Part shown: one piece after another, positions 6,753 to 13,687 of the stretch
Numbering within the stretch: the stretch's first letter is position 1
How the letters are laid out: every line of letters starts with the position of its first letter
NCBI GenBank assembly: GCA_035286745.1
Contig: DATECU010000063.1
Location: 1-38,699 of the forward strand
DNA from: DATECU01 sp035286745
GTDB taxonomy: Bacteria; Acidobacteriota; Vicinamibacteria; Fen-336
Direction: 5' to 3'
Length of the DNA: 38,699 nt
The notes under the pieces: model-generated
Databases searched by the model: none
What the model saw: only the letters and a program-made list of their open reading frames with translations
Told to the model about the DNA's origin: nothing
Program-made: the position numbers and the translations under genes

Positions 6753-8083
6753 GGCGGCGATTGTACCCGCCGCTGGCGCTTCCGCGGCCTCGCCTTCAGC
6801 CTCTTAGTCACCTCGCCCACCAGATACAGGCTGCCGGCCACCACCACCAAGCCCTCGCCCCCGGCCAGGCGCCGGGCCAGGGCGAGGGCTTGGCCCGGGT
6901 CGGGCTCCCGGTAGGCGCGTTGCGCCAGCGTTCCCGCCCGCGCCGCGATCTCCTCGGGTAGGGCGGCGCGCTCGACGGTCGGCCGGGTCAGCACGATGTC
7001 GCGGGCCAGCGGAAACAGCACGCCCGCCAGCTCCCCCAGGTCCTTGTCGGCCATGGCGCCGAAGACCAGGACGAAGGGGCCCAGCGGCCGCAGGTACTCG
7101 GCCAGAGCCGTGGCCCCGGCCGGGTTGTGGGCGCCGTCCAGCAGCAGCCGCGGCCGGCCCGGAATCCACTGCAGGCGTCCCGGCCAGCGGGTGCCGGCGA
7201 TGGCCCCCGGCACCCGCGCCGGATCGAAGGGGAGTCCGGCCGCCGCCGCCGCCTCCGCCAGTCGCAGGGCGACCAACAGGTTGTCGAGCTGGTGTCGCCC
7301 CGGCAGCGGCCGGAGATTGCGGTAGGCGTGGAACGGGGATTCGATGTCGACGCCCCGGCCGCCCGGCTGCAGGCGGACCTGGCTCCTGGCGTCGATCAGC
7401 CTTGCCCCCACCCGTTCGGCCTCCAGAGCCACCGCGCGGCGGGCCGAGTCCTGAAGCGGCCCCAGGATGGTCACCCGTCCCCGCCTGAGCACCCCCGCCT
7501 TCTCCCGGGCGATGGCGGCCAGGCTCTTGCCCAGGTACGCCTCGTGGTCCCTGGCGATGCTGACGATGGCCGAGGCCAGGGGGCGACACACGTTGGTGGC
7601 ATCCAGGCGTCCCCCCATGCCGACCTCCAGCACCGCCACCTGCACCCGTTCCCGCCGGAAGTGGTCGAAGGCGGCGGCGGTCAAGGCTTCGAAGTAGGTG
7701 GGGTGGTCCACCAACTCGCCGGAGCGCACCAAACGTTCGGCGGCTTGCCGAACCCGGGCGATGGTCGTCTCCAGCCTGGCTTGGCCGATCTCCTGTCCCC
7801 CAATCGTGATGCGCTCGTTCACGCGCACCAGATGGGGCGAGGTGTAGCGGCCGACCTTGAGACCGGAGGCCCGGAGCATGGCATCGGCGTAGGCCACCAC
7901 CGACCCCTTGCCGTTGGTGCCTGCCACCAGCAGACACGGGTAGGCGCGCTCGGGGTGGCCCATCGCCTTGGTGAGAGCCCGGATCCCCGCCAGGCCGAAC
8001 TTGATTCCCAGGTGGGCGCGAGCGCTCAGGTAGGCCTCGGCCGAGGGTGGCCCGAAAGCTCGCTCCCTTCCAGTCTGGCGCAT
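6749..8083 (-). CDS. folC: Folylpolyglutamate synthase / dihydrofolate synthase
   Basis: This encodes 444 residues from the ATG at 8081-8083. It adds L-glutamate to dihydropteroate and to reduced folates in the cytoplasm. The Mur-ligase fold is clear: 'AHLGIKFGLAGIRALTKAMG' at the N-terminus, P-loop GTNGKGS at residues 55-61, 'YTSPHL', 'LEVGMGGRLDATN', 'HQLDNLLVALRLAE' and 'LLLDGAHNPAG' in the C-terminal domain. The reading frame is open up to a TTG at 8119, but that would lie within the promoter region and the family normally starts near the 'LGIKFGL' helix, so 8083 is preferred. There is no good Shine-Dalgarno; a TATTCT box ends 6 nt before the ATG. The accC/accD gene that often accompanies folC is absent. 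Confidence 0.9.
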   Translation of the reverse strand: MRQTGRERAFGPPSAEAYLSARAHLGIKFGLAGIRALTKAMGHPERAYPCLLVAGTNGKGSVVAYADAMLRASGLKVGRYTSPHLVRVNERITIGGQEIGQARLETTIARVRQAAERLVRSGELVDHPTYFEALTAAAFDHFRRERVQVAVLEVGMGGRLDATNVCRPLASAIVSIARDHEAYLGKSLAAIAREKAGVLRRGRVTILGPLQDSARRAVALEAERVGARLIDARSQVRLQPGGRGVDIESPFHAYRNLRPLPGRHQLDNLLVALRLAEAAAAAGLPFDPARVPGAIAGTRWPGRLQWIPGRPRLLLDGAHNPAGATALAEYLRPLGPFVLVFGAMADKDLGELAGVLFPLARDIVLTRPTVERAALPEEIAARAGTLAQRAYREPDPGQALALARRLAGGEGLVVVAGSLYLVGEVTKRLKARPRKRQRRVQSPP

Positions 8084-8088
8084 CCTGC

Positions 8089-8119
8089 TAGAATAGGCGC
8101 GGCGCTCGACCCGAGGCAA
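8089..8119 (-). promoter_or_regulatory. folC promoter sharing its -10 region with the divergent HD-GYP gene
   Basis: On the minus strand TTGCCT (8114-8119) and TATTCT (8090-8095) are 18 nt apart; the latter ends 6 nt before the folC ATG, so transcription would start at the ATG. On the plus strand the same bases read TAGAAT (8089-8094), a 5-of-6 match to a -10 box, 27 nt before the start of the response-regulator gene. No convincing -35 box accompanies the plus-strand box. One symmetrical sequence could therefore serve both directions. Confidence 0.35.
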
Positions 8120-8121
8120 TC

Positions 8122-9078
8122 ATGTCCAGACAGCCGCGCATCCTGGTGGTGGACGACCTGCCGCAGAACCGGGAGATCCTGGCCGGTCTGCTGGAGCCCG
8201 AGGGTTACACGGTGGACCTGGCCCAAGACGGCCAGGAGGCCGTGGAGTTGGCCCTGGCCGACCCGCCCGACCTCATCCTGATGGACGTAGCCATGCCCCG
8301 CCTCACCGGCTTCGAGGCCTGCAAGGCGCTGAAGGCCGACGAGAAGACGCATCTGGTGCCCATCGTTCTGGTGACGGGTTTGGTGGCTCGCGAGGATCGC
8401 ATCCAGGGCATAGCCGCCGGTTGCGACGACTTCCTCACCAAGCCCGTGGACGCCGAGCAGCTCATGGCCCGCACCCGCAACCTGCTGCGCACCAAGGCCC
8501 TGGTCGACGAGCTGGAGCGAGCGGAGAACGTGCTGGTGAGCCTGGCCACCGCCCTCGACGCCAAGGACAACTACACCCGCGGCCACTCCGAACGGGTGGC
8601 GAACTATGCCGAGGCGTTGGGCGGGGTCGTGGGCATGGGCCGGACCGACCGCAGGAACCTGCGGCGGGCCGGGCTGCTCCACGACATCGGCAAGATCGGC
8701 ATTCCGCTCGACTACATCGAGAAGCCGGGGCCGCTGACCCACGAGGAGTACGAGGTCGTCAAACAGCATCCCCGCATCGGCTACGAGATCTGCAAGCCGC
8801 TGCGCACCATGGCGCCGTTGCTGGCGCTGATCCGTGGTCATCACGAGCGACTGGACGGGCGGGGCTATCCCGATGGCCTCCGGGGGGAGGAGGTGCCGCT
8901 GCCGCTGCGCTGCCTCTCCATCTCCGACGTCTACGACGCGCTCACCTCCGACCGCGCCTACCGCAAGGCACTGCCCCGCGAGAGCGCCCTGCTCATCATG
9001 CGGGAGGAGGCGGGCGTCGGCATGTGGGACGTGAAGCTGATCGACACCTTCGCGGACAAGGTGATCGCCAAGGACTAG
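8122..9078 (+). CDS. Response regulator with HD-GYP (cyclic-di-GMP phosphodiesterase) domain
   Basis: This encodes 318 residues. Residues 1-120 are a CheY-like receiver with acidic pocket D11/D12, phospho-acceptor D55 and K107. Residues about 135-315 are an HD-GYP domain: H154/H-x-x-R helix 'RGHSERVANYAEALG', the HD pair H187-D188 in LLHDIGKIGIP, HH at 240-241 and the signature GRGYPDG at 247-252. HD-GYP enzymes hydrolyse cyclic di-GMP to pGpG/GMP. No sensor kinase is adjacent, so the partner is an orphan to be found elsewhere. It is divergent from folC across a 38-bp gap. All catalytic residues appear intact. Confidence 0.92.
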   Translation: MSRQPRILVVDDLPQNREILAGLLEPEGYTVDLAQDGQEAVELALADPPDLILMDVAMPRLTGFEACKALKADEKTHLVPIVLVTGLVAREDRIQGIAAGCDDFLTKPVDAEQLMARTRNLLRTKALVDELERAENVLVSLATALDAKDNYTRGHSERVANYAEALGGVVGMGRTDRRNLRRAGLLHDIGKIGIPLDYIEKPGPLTHEEYEVVKQHPRIGYEICKPLRTMAPLLALIRGHHERLDGRGYPDGLRGEEVPLPLRCLSISDVYDALTSDRAYRKALPRESALLIMREEAGVGMWDVKLIDTFADKVIAKD

Positions 9079-9236
9079 CCGCGCCGACCCCGGCGCTTGG
9101 GGCCACCCGCTCCCGCACCCAGGGCTCGGCCCTTGCCAGCCGCGCCAGCGAGTTCCGCCGAAGGGACCCAAAGCGTCGCCCCTGTCTGCCCGGGTGGCGG
9201 CCGCCGGGGGCCACGGGGCCAGCCCCAGGACCCCGA

Positions 9237-9266
9237 GTGTGGAAAAGTGGAAGAAAGTGTGGAATA
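9237..9266 (+). promoter_or_regulatory. MraZ box array (three 10-bp units) upstream of the first mraZ
   Basis: Three consecutive decamers, GTGTGGAAAA, GTGGAAGAAA and GTGTGGAATA, occupy 9237-9246, 9247-9256 and 9257-9266. MraZ proteins are known to bind short GTG/TGGG-containing repeats spaced one helical turn apart in front of their own operon. A possible promoter (TGGAAA at 9240-9245, 17 nt, AATACT at 9263-9268) would be entirely covered by these boxes, consistent with autorepression. The remaining part of the 201-bp gap (9079-9236) holds only GC-rich sequence with a weak GGGG/CCCC hairpin near 9214-9227. Confidence 0.6.
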
Positions 9267-9279
9267 CTCCTAGCTCACT

Positions 9280-9753
9280 GTGTTCAAAGGGACTTATCAC
9301 CACAAGATCGACCCCAAGGGGCGGCTTCCCGTCCCCGCGGCCTTCCGCAAGGCACTCGGGGCATCGGCTCGGGTGGTGGTGACCCTTCTCGATCAGTGCC
9401 TGGCCGCCTACCCCACCGCCGAATGGGACAAGCTCGAGACTCAGCTTCGGGGCCTGCCGGCCTTCAGCAAGCAGGTGAAGGCGCTGACCCGCCTGCTCGC
9501 CAGCCGTGCCGTGGACTGCGAGCTGGACGTTCAGGGGCGGATCCTGCTGCCGGCCTCGCTGCGACAGGGTGCCGGCCTGGTCCGAGAAGCAGTGGTGGTG
9601 GGGGTGCTGAACCGTTTCGAAGTCTGGAACCCGGAGGCGTGGGCTGGCTTCGTTCAGGACTCGGAGCGGCTTCTTGACGACGTTTCGCTGGACATCCCCT
9701 GGCCGCTGCCGCCGCCGGCCGCTTCGCCCCCGCCGTCCACAGGCAAAGCCTAA
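9280..9753 (+). CDS. mraZ: MraZ (first copy), transcriptional regulator of the dcw cluster
   Basis: This encodes 157 residues starting at GTG with the classic opening MFKGTYHHKID. MraZ forms a ring of subunits with two AbrB-like (SpoVT-AbrB) half-domains; each is marked by a DxxxR motif, here DPKGR near residue 11 and DVQGR near residue 83. It binds repeated boxes upstream of the cluster and controls division and wall genes. The C-terminal 25 residues are Pro/Ala-rich and atypical. No Shine-Dalgarno precedes the GTG, which lies 11 nt after a possible -10 box. A second, clearly divergent mraZ follows 168 bp downstream with its own promoter, so this copy may be transcribed separately. Confidence 0.9.
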   Translation: MFKGTYHHKIDPKGRLPVPAAFRKALGASARVVVTLLDQCLAAYPTAEWDKLETQLRGLPAFSKQVKALTRLLASRAVDCELDVQGRILLPASLRQGAGLVREAVVVGVLNRFEVWNPEAWAGFVQDSERLLDDVSLDIPWPLPPPAASPPPSTGKA

Positions 9754-9772
9754 GCCCTAGTTCATTTTCCAC

Positions 9773-9802
9773 TTGACACGCCTTCAGGGTCCCTCCTAGA
9801 CT
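9773..9802 (+). promoter_or_regulatory. Sigma-70 promoter for the second mraZ and the dcw operon
   Basis: A perfect -35 hexamer TTGACA (9773-9778) is followed after 18 nt by TAGACT (9797-9802), a 4-of-6 match that keeps the conserved T, A and final T. It is the best-looking promoter in the window and sits in the gap between the two mraZ genes. The predicted transcription start near 9809-9810 lies at the beginning of the box array that follows. Confidence 0.65.
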
Positions 9803-9806
9803 CCAG

Positions 9807-9830
9807 GTGGAATTTTGTGGAAAAAAGTGG
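9807..9830 (+). promoter_or_regulatory. MraZ box array (three GTGG units, 10-bp period) before the second mraZ
   Basis: GTGG occurs at 9807-9810, 9817-9820 and 9827-9830, each separated by 6 A/T-rich bases, giving an exact 10-bp period. The array begins right behind the -10 box, at the expected start of transcription, whereas the array of the first mraZ covers the -35 to -10 region. Binding here would block initiation or early elongation. Confidence 0.6.
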
Positions 9831-9880
9831 TCGCGGGCTGGCGGAGTCCGCGGTCCAGGGGGATAGACAGGAACGCCGCA

Positions 9881-9894
9881 GGTCTCGCAAGACC
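9881..9894 (+). other. Small hairpin in the mraZ leader
   Basis: GGTCT and AGACC form a perfect 5-bp stem around a CGCA loop, about 70 nt into the predicted leader and 27 nt before the start codon. The untranslated leader is unusually long (about 110 nt) for this genome. Its function is unknown; the structure is short and could be chance. Confidence 0.25.
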
Positions 9895-9921
9895 CCGGTG
9901 AGATGAGGTCGTCTTTTCAAC

Positions 9922-10365
9922 ATGCTTCGGGGCAACCATCCCGCGCGGATCGACGAGAAAGGGAGGATCAAGATCCCGAGCGGGTTCCGCCTGCTCATCG
10001 AGTCGCAGTACGGCGCGGAGCTGTTCGTCACCAGTGTGACCGGCGAGTATGTGCGCGTCTATCCCATGCCCGTTTGGCTCGAGATCGAGCGCAAGCTGGC
10101 CCAGGTTCCCTCCGCCAACCCCTCCAAGCAGCGCTTCCTGGATCGCGTCAACTTCTTCGGCCAGGTGGCGACCCTGGACGCGCAGGGCCGGGTGGTGCTG
10201 CCCCAGATGCTGCGGGAGAGCGCAGCCATGGCCGGTGAGGTGAGTGTGCTGGGGCTGCAGAACCACCTGGCGGTCTGGAACCAGAAGCGGCTCCAGGATC
10301 GGCTGTTCAAGAAGGAGCCCTTCACCGAGGAGGACGGCCGCGTCCTCTCGGAGCTCGGAATCTGA
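9922..10365 (+). CDS. mraZ: MraZ (second copy), dcw-cluster regulator
   Basis: This encodes 147 residues from ATG (MLRGNHPARIDEKGRIKIP). Both DxxxR motifs are present (DEKGR near residue 11 and DAQGR near residue 87), so both AbrB-like half-domains look functional. It differs from the first copy along most of its length, including the subunit face and the C-terminus, which here ends 'KKEPFTEEDGRVLSELGI', so the duplication is old or one copy was acquired. It sits 1 nt in front of rsmH, the normal position for mraZ, and is therefore the likely main regulator of the operon. The Shine-Dalgarno is weak (GAGG about 14 nt upstream). Confidence 0.9.
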   Translation: MLRGNHPARIDEKGRIKIPSGFRLLIESQYGAELFVTSVTGEYVRVYPMPVWLEIERKLAQVPSANPSKQRFLDRVNFFGQVATLDAQGRVVLPQMLRESAAMAGEVSVLGLQNHLAVWNQKRLQDRLFKKEPFTEEDGRVLSELGI

Positions 10366-10366
10366 T

Positions 10367-11248
10367 GTGGGGAACCTCCATGAGCCGGTGTTGCTCGCCG
10401 AGGCCCTGGAGCTTCTGGCGGTGAGACCGGAAGGCCGCTACCTGGATGGAACGGTGGGCCTGGGCGGCCACGCCGAGGCCATCCTCCGTCAATCCGAGCC
10501 TAACGGAACCCTGCTGGGCGTGGATCGAGACAGCGAGGCGCTGGCGGCGGCGGCGGAACGGCTGCGCCGGTTCGGGGATCGAGCCTCTCTGGTTCACGGC
10601 GACTACCGCGAGATCCCCAAGCTGCTCGGTCGGGAAAGGGTCGACGGCATCCTGCTGGACCTGGGTGTCAGCTCGCTCCAACTCGACAGCCCCGATCGGG
10701 GCTTCAGCTTCCGCGCCGAGGGCCCGCTGGACATGCGCATGGACCGCAGCCAGGGTCAGACGGCGGCGGAGCTGGTGAACCGCCTGCCCGAGCGCGAGCT
10801 GGCCGACCTCATCTACCGCTACGGCGAGGAGCGAGCCTCGCGGCGAATCGCCCGCGCCATTGTGGAGGCGCGACGGCGCGAGCGGATCGCGACCACCAGT
10901 CAGCTGGCGAGCATCGTCAGGCGGGCCGCCGGTCGCTCCCGGCGCCCCGGCCTCGACCCCGCCACCCGCACCTTCCAGGCCCTGCGCATCCAGGTGAATC
11001 GCGAGCTCGAGGGGCTGGCCGACTGCCTGCGGCGGCTGGCCGACTGCCTGGCTCCCGGCGGCCGTTTGGTGGTCATCGCCTTCCACAGCCTCGAGGATCG
11101 AGAGGTGAAGCAGACCTTCCGCGAGCTGTCGGGGTCGGGCTTCGCCCTGCTCACCAAGAAGCCGCGCTCGCCGGGACCGGAGGAGTCGGCACAAAACCCG
11201 CGCTCCCGCAGCGCGCGCTTGCGGGCGCTGCTCAGGGAGGCGGCATGA
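10367..11248 (+). CDS. rsmH: 16S rRNA (cytosine(1402)-N4)-methyltransferase
   Basis: This encodes 293 residues from GTG, 1 nt after the mraZ stop. RsmH (MraW) methylates N4 of C1402 in 16S rRNA using S-adenosylmethionine. Visible motifs are 'HEPVLLAEALELL' at the N-terminus, the SAM-binding 'YLDGTVGLGGHAEAIL' and 'LLGVDRDSEAL', 'GILLDLGVSSLQLD', 'GFSFRAEGPLDMRMD', the substrate-binding helical insert, and 'RTFQALRIQVNRELEGL ... IAFHSLEDREVK' near the C-terminus. Length is normal for the family. It overlaps ftsL by 4 bp (ATGA). Confidence 0.95.
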   Translation: MGNLHEPVLLAEALELLAVRPEGRYLDGTVGLGGHAEAILRQSEPNGTLLGVDRDSEALAAAAERLRRFGDRASLVHGDYREIPKLLGRERVDGILLDLGVSSLQLDSPDRGFSFRAEGPLDMRMDRSQGQTAAELVNRLPERELADLIYRYGEERASRRIARAIVEARRRERIATTSQLASIVRRAAGRSRRPGLDPATRTFQALRIQVNRELEGLADCLRRLADCLAPGGRLVVIAFHSLEDREVKQTFRELSGSGFALLTKKPRSPGPEESAQNPRSRSARLRALLREAA

Positions 11249-11670
11249 GGGTGAGGGAGCCGCTCTTCGACGAGACCACGCTCACCCCCCGGGCCATCGA
11301 CAACTCCCAGATCGTGCGCGAGCGGGACCCTCGCAGCAACCGCGACCTGTGGCTGCTGCTGGTCCTGGTGGCGGCCATGGTCGGGGCCTTCGTGCTCTAC
11401 GCCTGGCCCAGCGTCAAGCTGCGCCAAACGGCACAAGCCCGGGCTCAGATGTCCCGGGAGCGGGAGCGGCTGCTCGAAGAGAACCGCAAGCTGCGCCTGG
11501 AGAAGGCGAGCCTGGAGAACCTGCGCCGCATCGAGTCGATCGCGGTCAAGGACCTGGGCCTTTTGGCCCCGGCTCCCGACCAGGTGGTGGTGGTGGAGAG
11601 GCCGAGGAGCCTGCCCGAGGGCTCCCAGGTGGCGGCGGCCAAGGAACCGGCGGCGGGGGTGGGGAACTAG
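11245..11670 (+). CDS. ftsL: Cell division protein FtsL
   Basis: This encodes 141 residues. It has a cytoplasmic N-terminus of about 33 residues, one transmembrane helix (about 34-56, LWLLLVLVAAMVGAFVLYAW), and a periplasmic coiled coil (about 60-95, rich in Arg, Glu and Leu heptads: 'RERERLLEENRKLRLEKASLENL'). The end of the domain has the 'RIESIAVKDLGLLAP' segment typical of FtsL/DivIC, followed by a variable Pro/Ala tail. FtsL joins FtsB and FtsQ to activate the FtsW-FtsI synthase. Identification rests on position between rsmH and ftsI plus topology, since the family is weakly conserved. Confidence 0.85.
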   Translation: MRVREPLFDETTLTPRAIDNSQIVRERDPRSNRDLWLLLVLVAAMVGAFVLYAWPSVKLRQTAQARAQMSRERERLLEENRKLRLEKASLENLRRIESIAVKDLGLLAPAPDQVVVVERPRSLPEGSQVAAAKEPAAGVGN

Positions 11671-11671
11671 C

Positions 11672-13687
11672 GTGGAGTCCTCGCCCGCCGCCAGCGGCCG
11701 CGATCGCCTGATCCACCTGCGCCTCATGCTGGCCGCTCTCTCGGTCTGCCTGTGGGGAACCATCGTGCTGGTCCGGCTGCTGCAACTCCAGGTCTTCGGC
11801 CGCGACGGCTTCCTGCGCCAGGCGGCGCGGCAGAGCGAGCGGACCATCAACCTGGACCCGCGTCGCGGCCCCATCCTGGACCGCAGCGGCAGCAGTCTGG
11901 CGGTCTCGGTAGACGCGGAGAGCATCTACGCGGTGCCCCAGGAGATCGAGCAGCCGGAGAAGACGGCGGCTCAACTGGCAAGGGCCCTGGGTCTGGACGG
12001 CGGGGCCCGCAAGGAGCTGGCCGCCCAGCTCCATCGCAACAAGGCCTTCGTGTGGGTGAAGCGGAAGCTGGATCCGCAGACGGCGCGGGCGGTGCGCGAC
12101 TTGCAGCTCGACGGCATCGGCTTCCTGGCTGAGAACCGCCGCTACTACCCCAAGCGCGAGCTGGCCTCCCAGGTCCTCGGCTACGTCGGCCTCGACAACA
12201 CCGGCATGAGCGGCGTCGAGTACGGCTTCGAGAAGGAGATCCGGGGCAAGGCGGCCAAGGTCACCGTCCACATCGACGCCCGGCGCCGGCCGGTGGGCCA
12301 CACCGAGAAGCCCTCGACCGAGGGCAACGCCATCGTGCTCACGTTAGACGAGGCCATCCAGCACACGGCGGAGCGGGAGCTGGACCGGGCCATGGCCGAG
12401 ACCGGGTCGCTGGCGGGCACGGTGGTGGTGCTCTCCCCCCGCAGCGGGGAGATCCTGGCCATGGCCAATCGACCCACCTTCAACCCCAACCGCTTCGCCG
12501 CCTCTCCCAGCTCCCACTGGCAGAACCGGGTGGTGGCCGGGGCTTACGAGCCGGGCAGCATCTTCAAGGTGGTGACCGCCGCCGCCGCCCTGCAAGAGAA
12601 GGTGGTGGATCCCGACGAGGTGCTGGACTGCGGCGGGGGCGGCATCGAGGTCGCCGGCACCCACATCAACGACCATGCCGTCTTCCATCAGCTCAGCTTC
12701 CGCGACGTCATCGCCAAGTCCTCGGACATCGGAGTGATCCGGGTGGCGCAACGTCTGGGCCGCGACAACTTCAATCGCTACGTCCGGGACTTCGGCTTCG
12801 GCAGCCCCACCGGCATCGAGCTGCCGGGGGAATCGCCCGGACTGTTGCGGCCGCTGCCCAAGTGGAGCGCCCTCTCCCTGGCCTCCCTGTCCTTCGGTCA
12901 GGAGCTGGGGGTCACCGCCCTGCAGATGACGATGGCGGTAGGCGCGCTGGCTAACGGCGGCTACCTGATGAAGCCGCTGATCGTCCGTCAGATCGAGGAC
13001 GCCGATCGACGGGTCGTCAAGCGAATGCAGCCGGTGGCGGTGCGCCGGGTGCTGGAACCGGAGACGCTGGACACCCTGAACGAGCTCTTGGAGGGGGTGG
13101 TGAAACACGGCACCGGCCGCCGCGCCGCCATCCCCGGCTATTCGGTGGCGGGCAAGACGGGGACCGCGCAGAAGATCGACGCCACCGGGCACTACTCGAT
13201 GGTGGACCACGTGGCCTCCTTCGTAGGTTATGTGCCATCCCGGCGGCCGGCGCTGGTCGTGCTGGTCTCCCTGGACTCGCCCAAGGGGCCGGCCAACCAG
13301 GGAGGCGACGTGGCCGCCCCGGTGTTCGCCCGGGTCGCCGAGCAGGCCCTGCGCCTGCTGGCGGTCCCCCCCGACGACCCCGACCGCAGTCTGCGCATGA
13401 TCGCCTACCGGCCGGAGCGGGTGGTGCCGGCCGCCTACCATCCGCCGCCGGCCGCCGCTCCGCCGACCGCCGGCGAGCCCGGTCGCATGCTCGACCTCCG
13501 GGGTCGCTCGGCCCGAGAAGCCGCCATCGTGGCGGCCCGCCAGGGGCTGATCGTCGAACTCAAGGGCTCGGGCCGGGTGGTGACCCAGAGCCCGGAGCCG
13601 GGGACCGAGCTGGAGGCGGGAATGACGTGCGTTCTCACCCTGTCCCGCGACAGCGGGCCGGCGGCGGCGAACGGGGAGGGCCGGTGA
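11672..13687 (+). CDS. ftsI: Division-specific transpeptidase (penicillin-binding protein 3 type) with PASTA domain
   Basis: This encodes 671 residues from a GTG 1 nt after ftsL. FtsI cross-links septal peptidoglycan in the periplasm. There is one N-terminal membrane anchor (about 18-40), the pedestal domain beginning 'RGPILDRSG', and a transpeptidase domain with S296-x-x-K299 (EPGSIFK) and K495-T-G (AGKTGTAQK). The second motif, normally SxN, reads S350-S-D352. A single PASTA domain occupies about residues 595-660, as in SpoVD-like and many acidobacterial division PBPs. The gene overlaps murE by 4 bp (GTGA). Confidence 0.93.
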   Translation: MESSPAASGRDRLIHLRLMLAALSVCLWGTIVLVRLLQLQVFGRDGFLRQAARQSERTINLDPRRGPILDRSGSSLAVSVDAESIYAVPQEIEQPEKTAAQLARALGLDGGARKELAAQLHRNKAFVWVKRKLDPQTARAVRDLQLDGIGFLAENRRYYPKRELASQVLGYVGLDNTGMSGVEYGFEKEIRGKAAKVTVHIDARRRPVGHTEKPSTEGNAIVLTLDEAIQHTAERELDRAMAETGSLAGTVVVLSPRSGEILAMANRPTFNPNRFAASPSSHWQNRVVAGAYEPGSIFKVVTAAAALQEKVVDPDEVLDCGGGGIEVAGTHINDHAVFHQLSFRDVIAKSSDIGVIRVAQRLGRDNFNRYVRDFGFGSPTGIELPGESPGLLRPLPKWSALSLASLSFGQELGVTALQMTMAVGALANGGYLMKPLIVRQIEDADRRVVKRMQPVAVRRVLEPETLDTLNELLEGVVKHGTGRRAAIPGYSVAGKTGTAQKIDATGHYSMVDHVASFVGYVPSRRPALVVLVSLDSPKGPANQGGDVAAPVFARVAEQALRLLAVPPDDPDRSLRMIAYRPERVVPAAYHPPPAAAPPTAGEPGRMLDLRGRSAREAAIVAARQGLIVELKGSGRVVTQSPEPGTELEAGMTCVLTLSRDSGPAAANGEGR

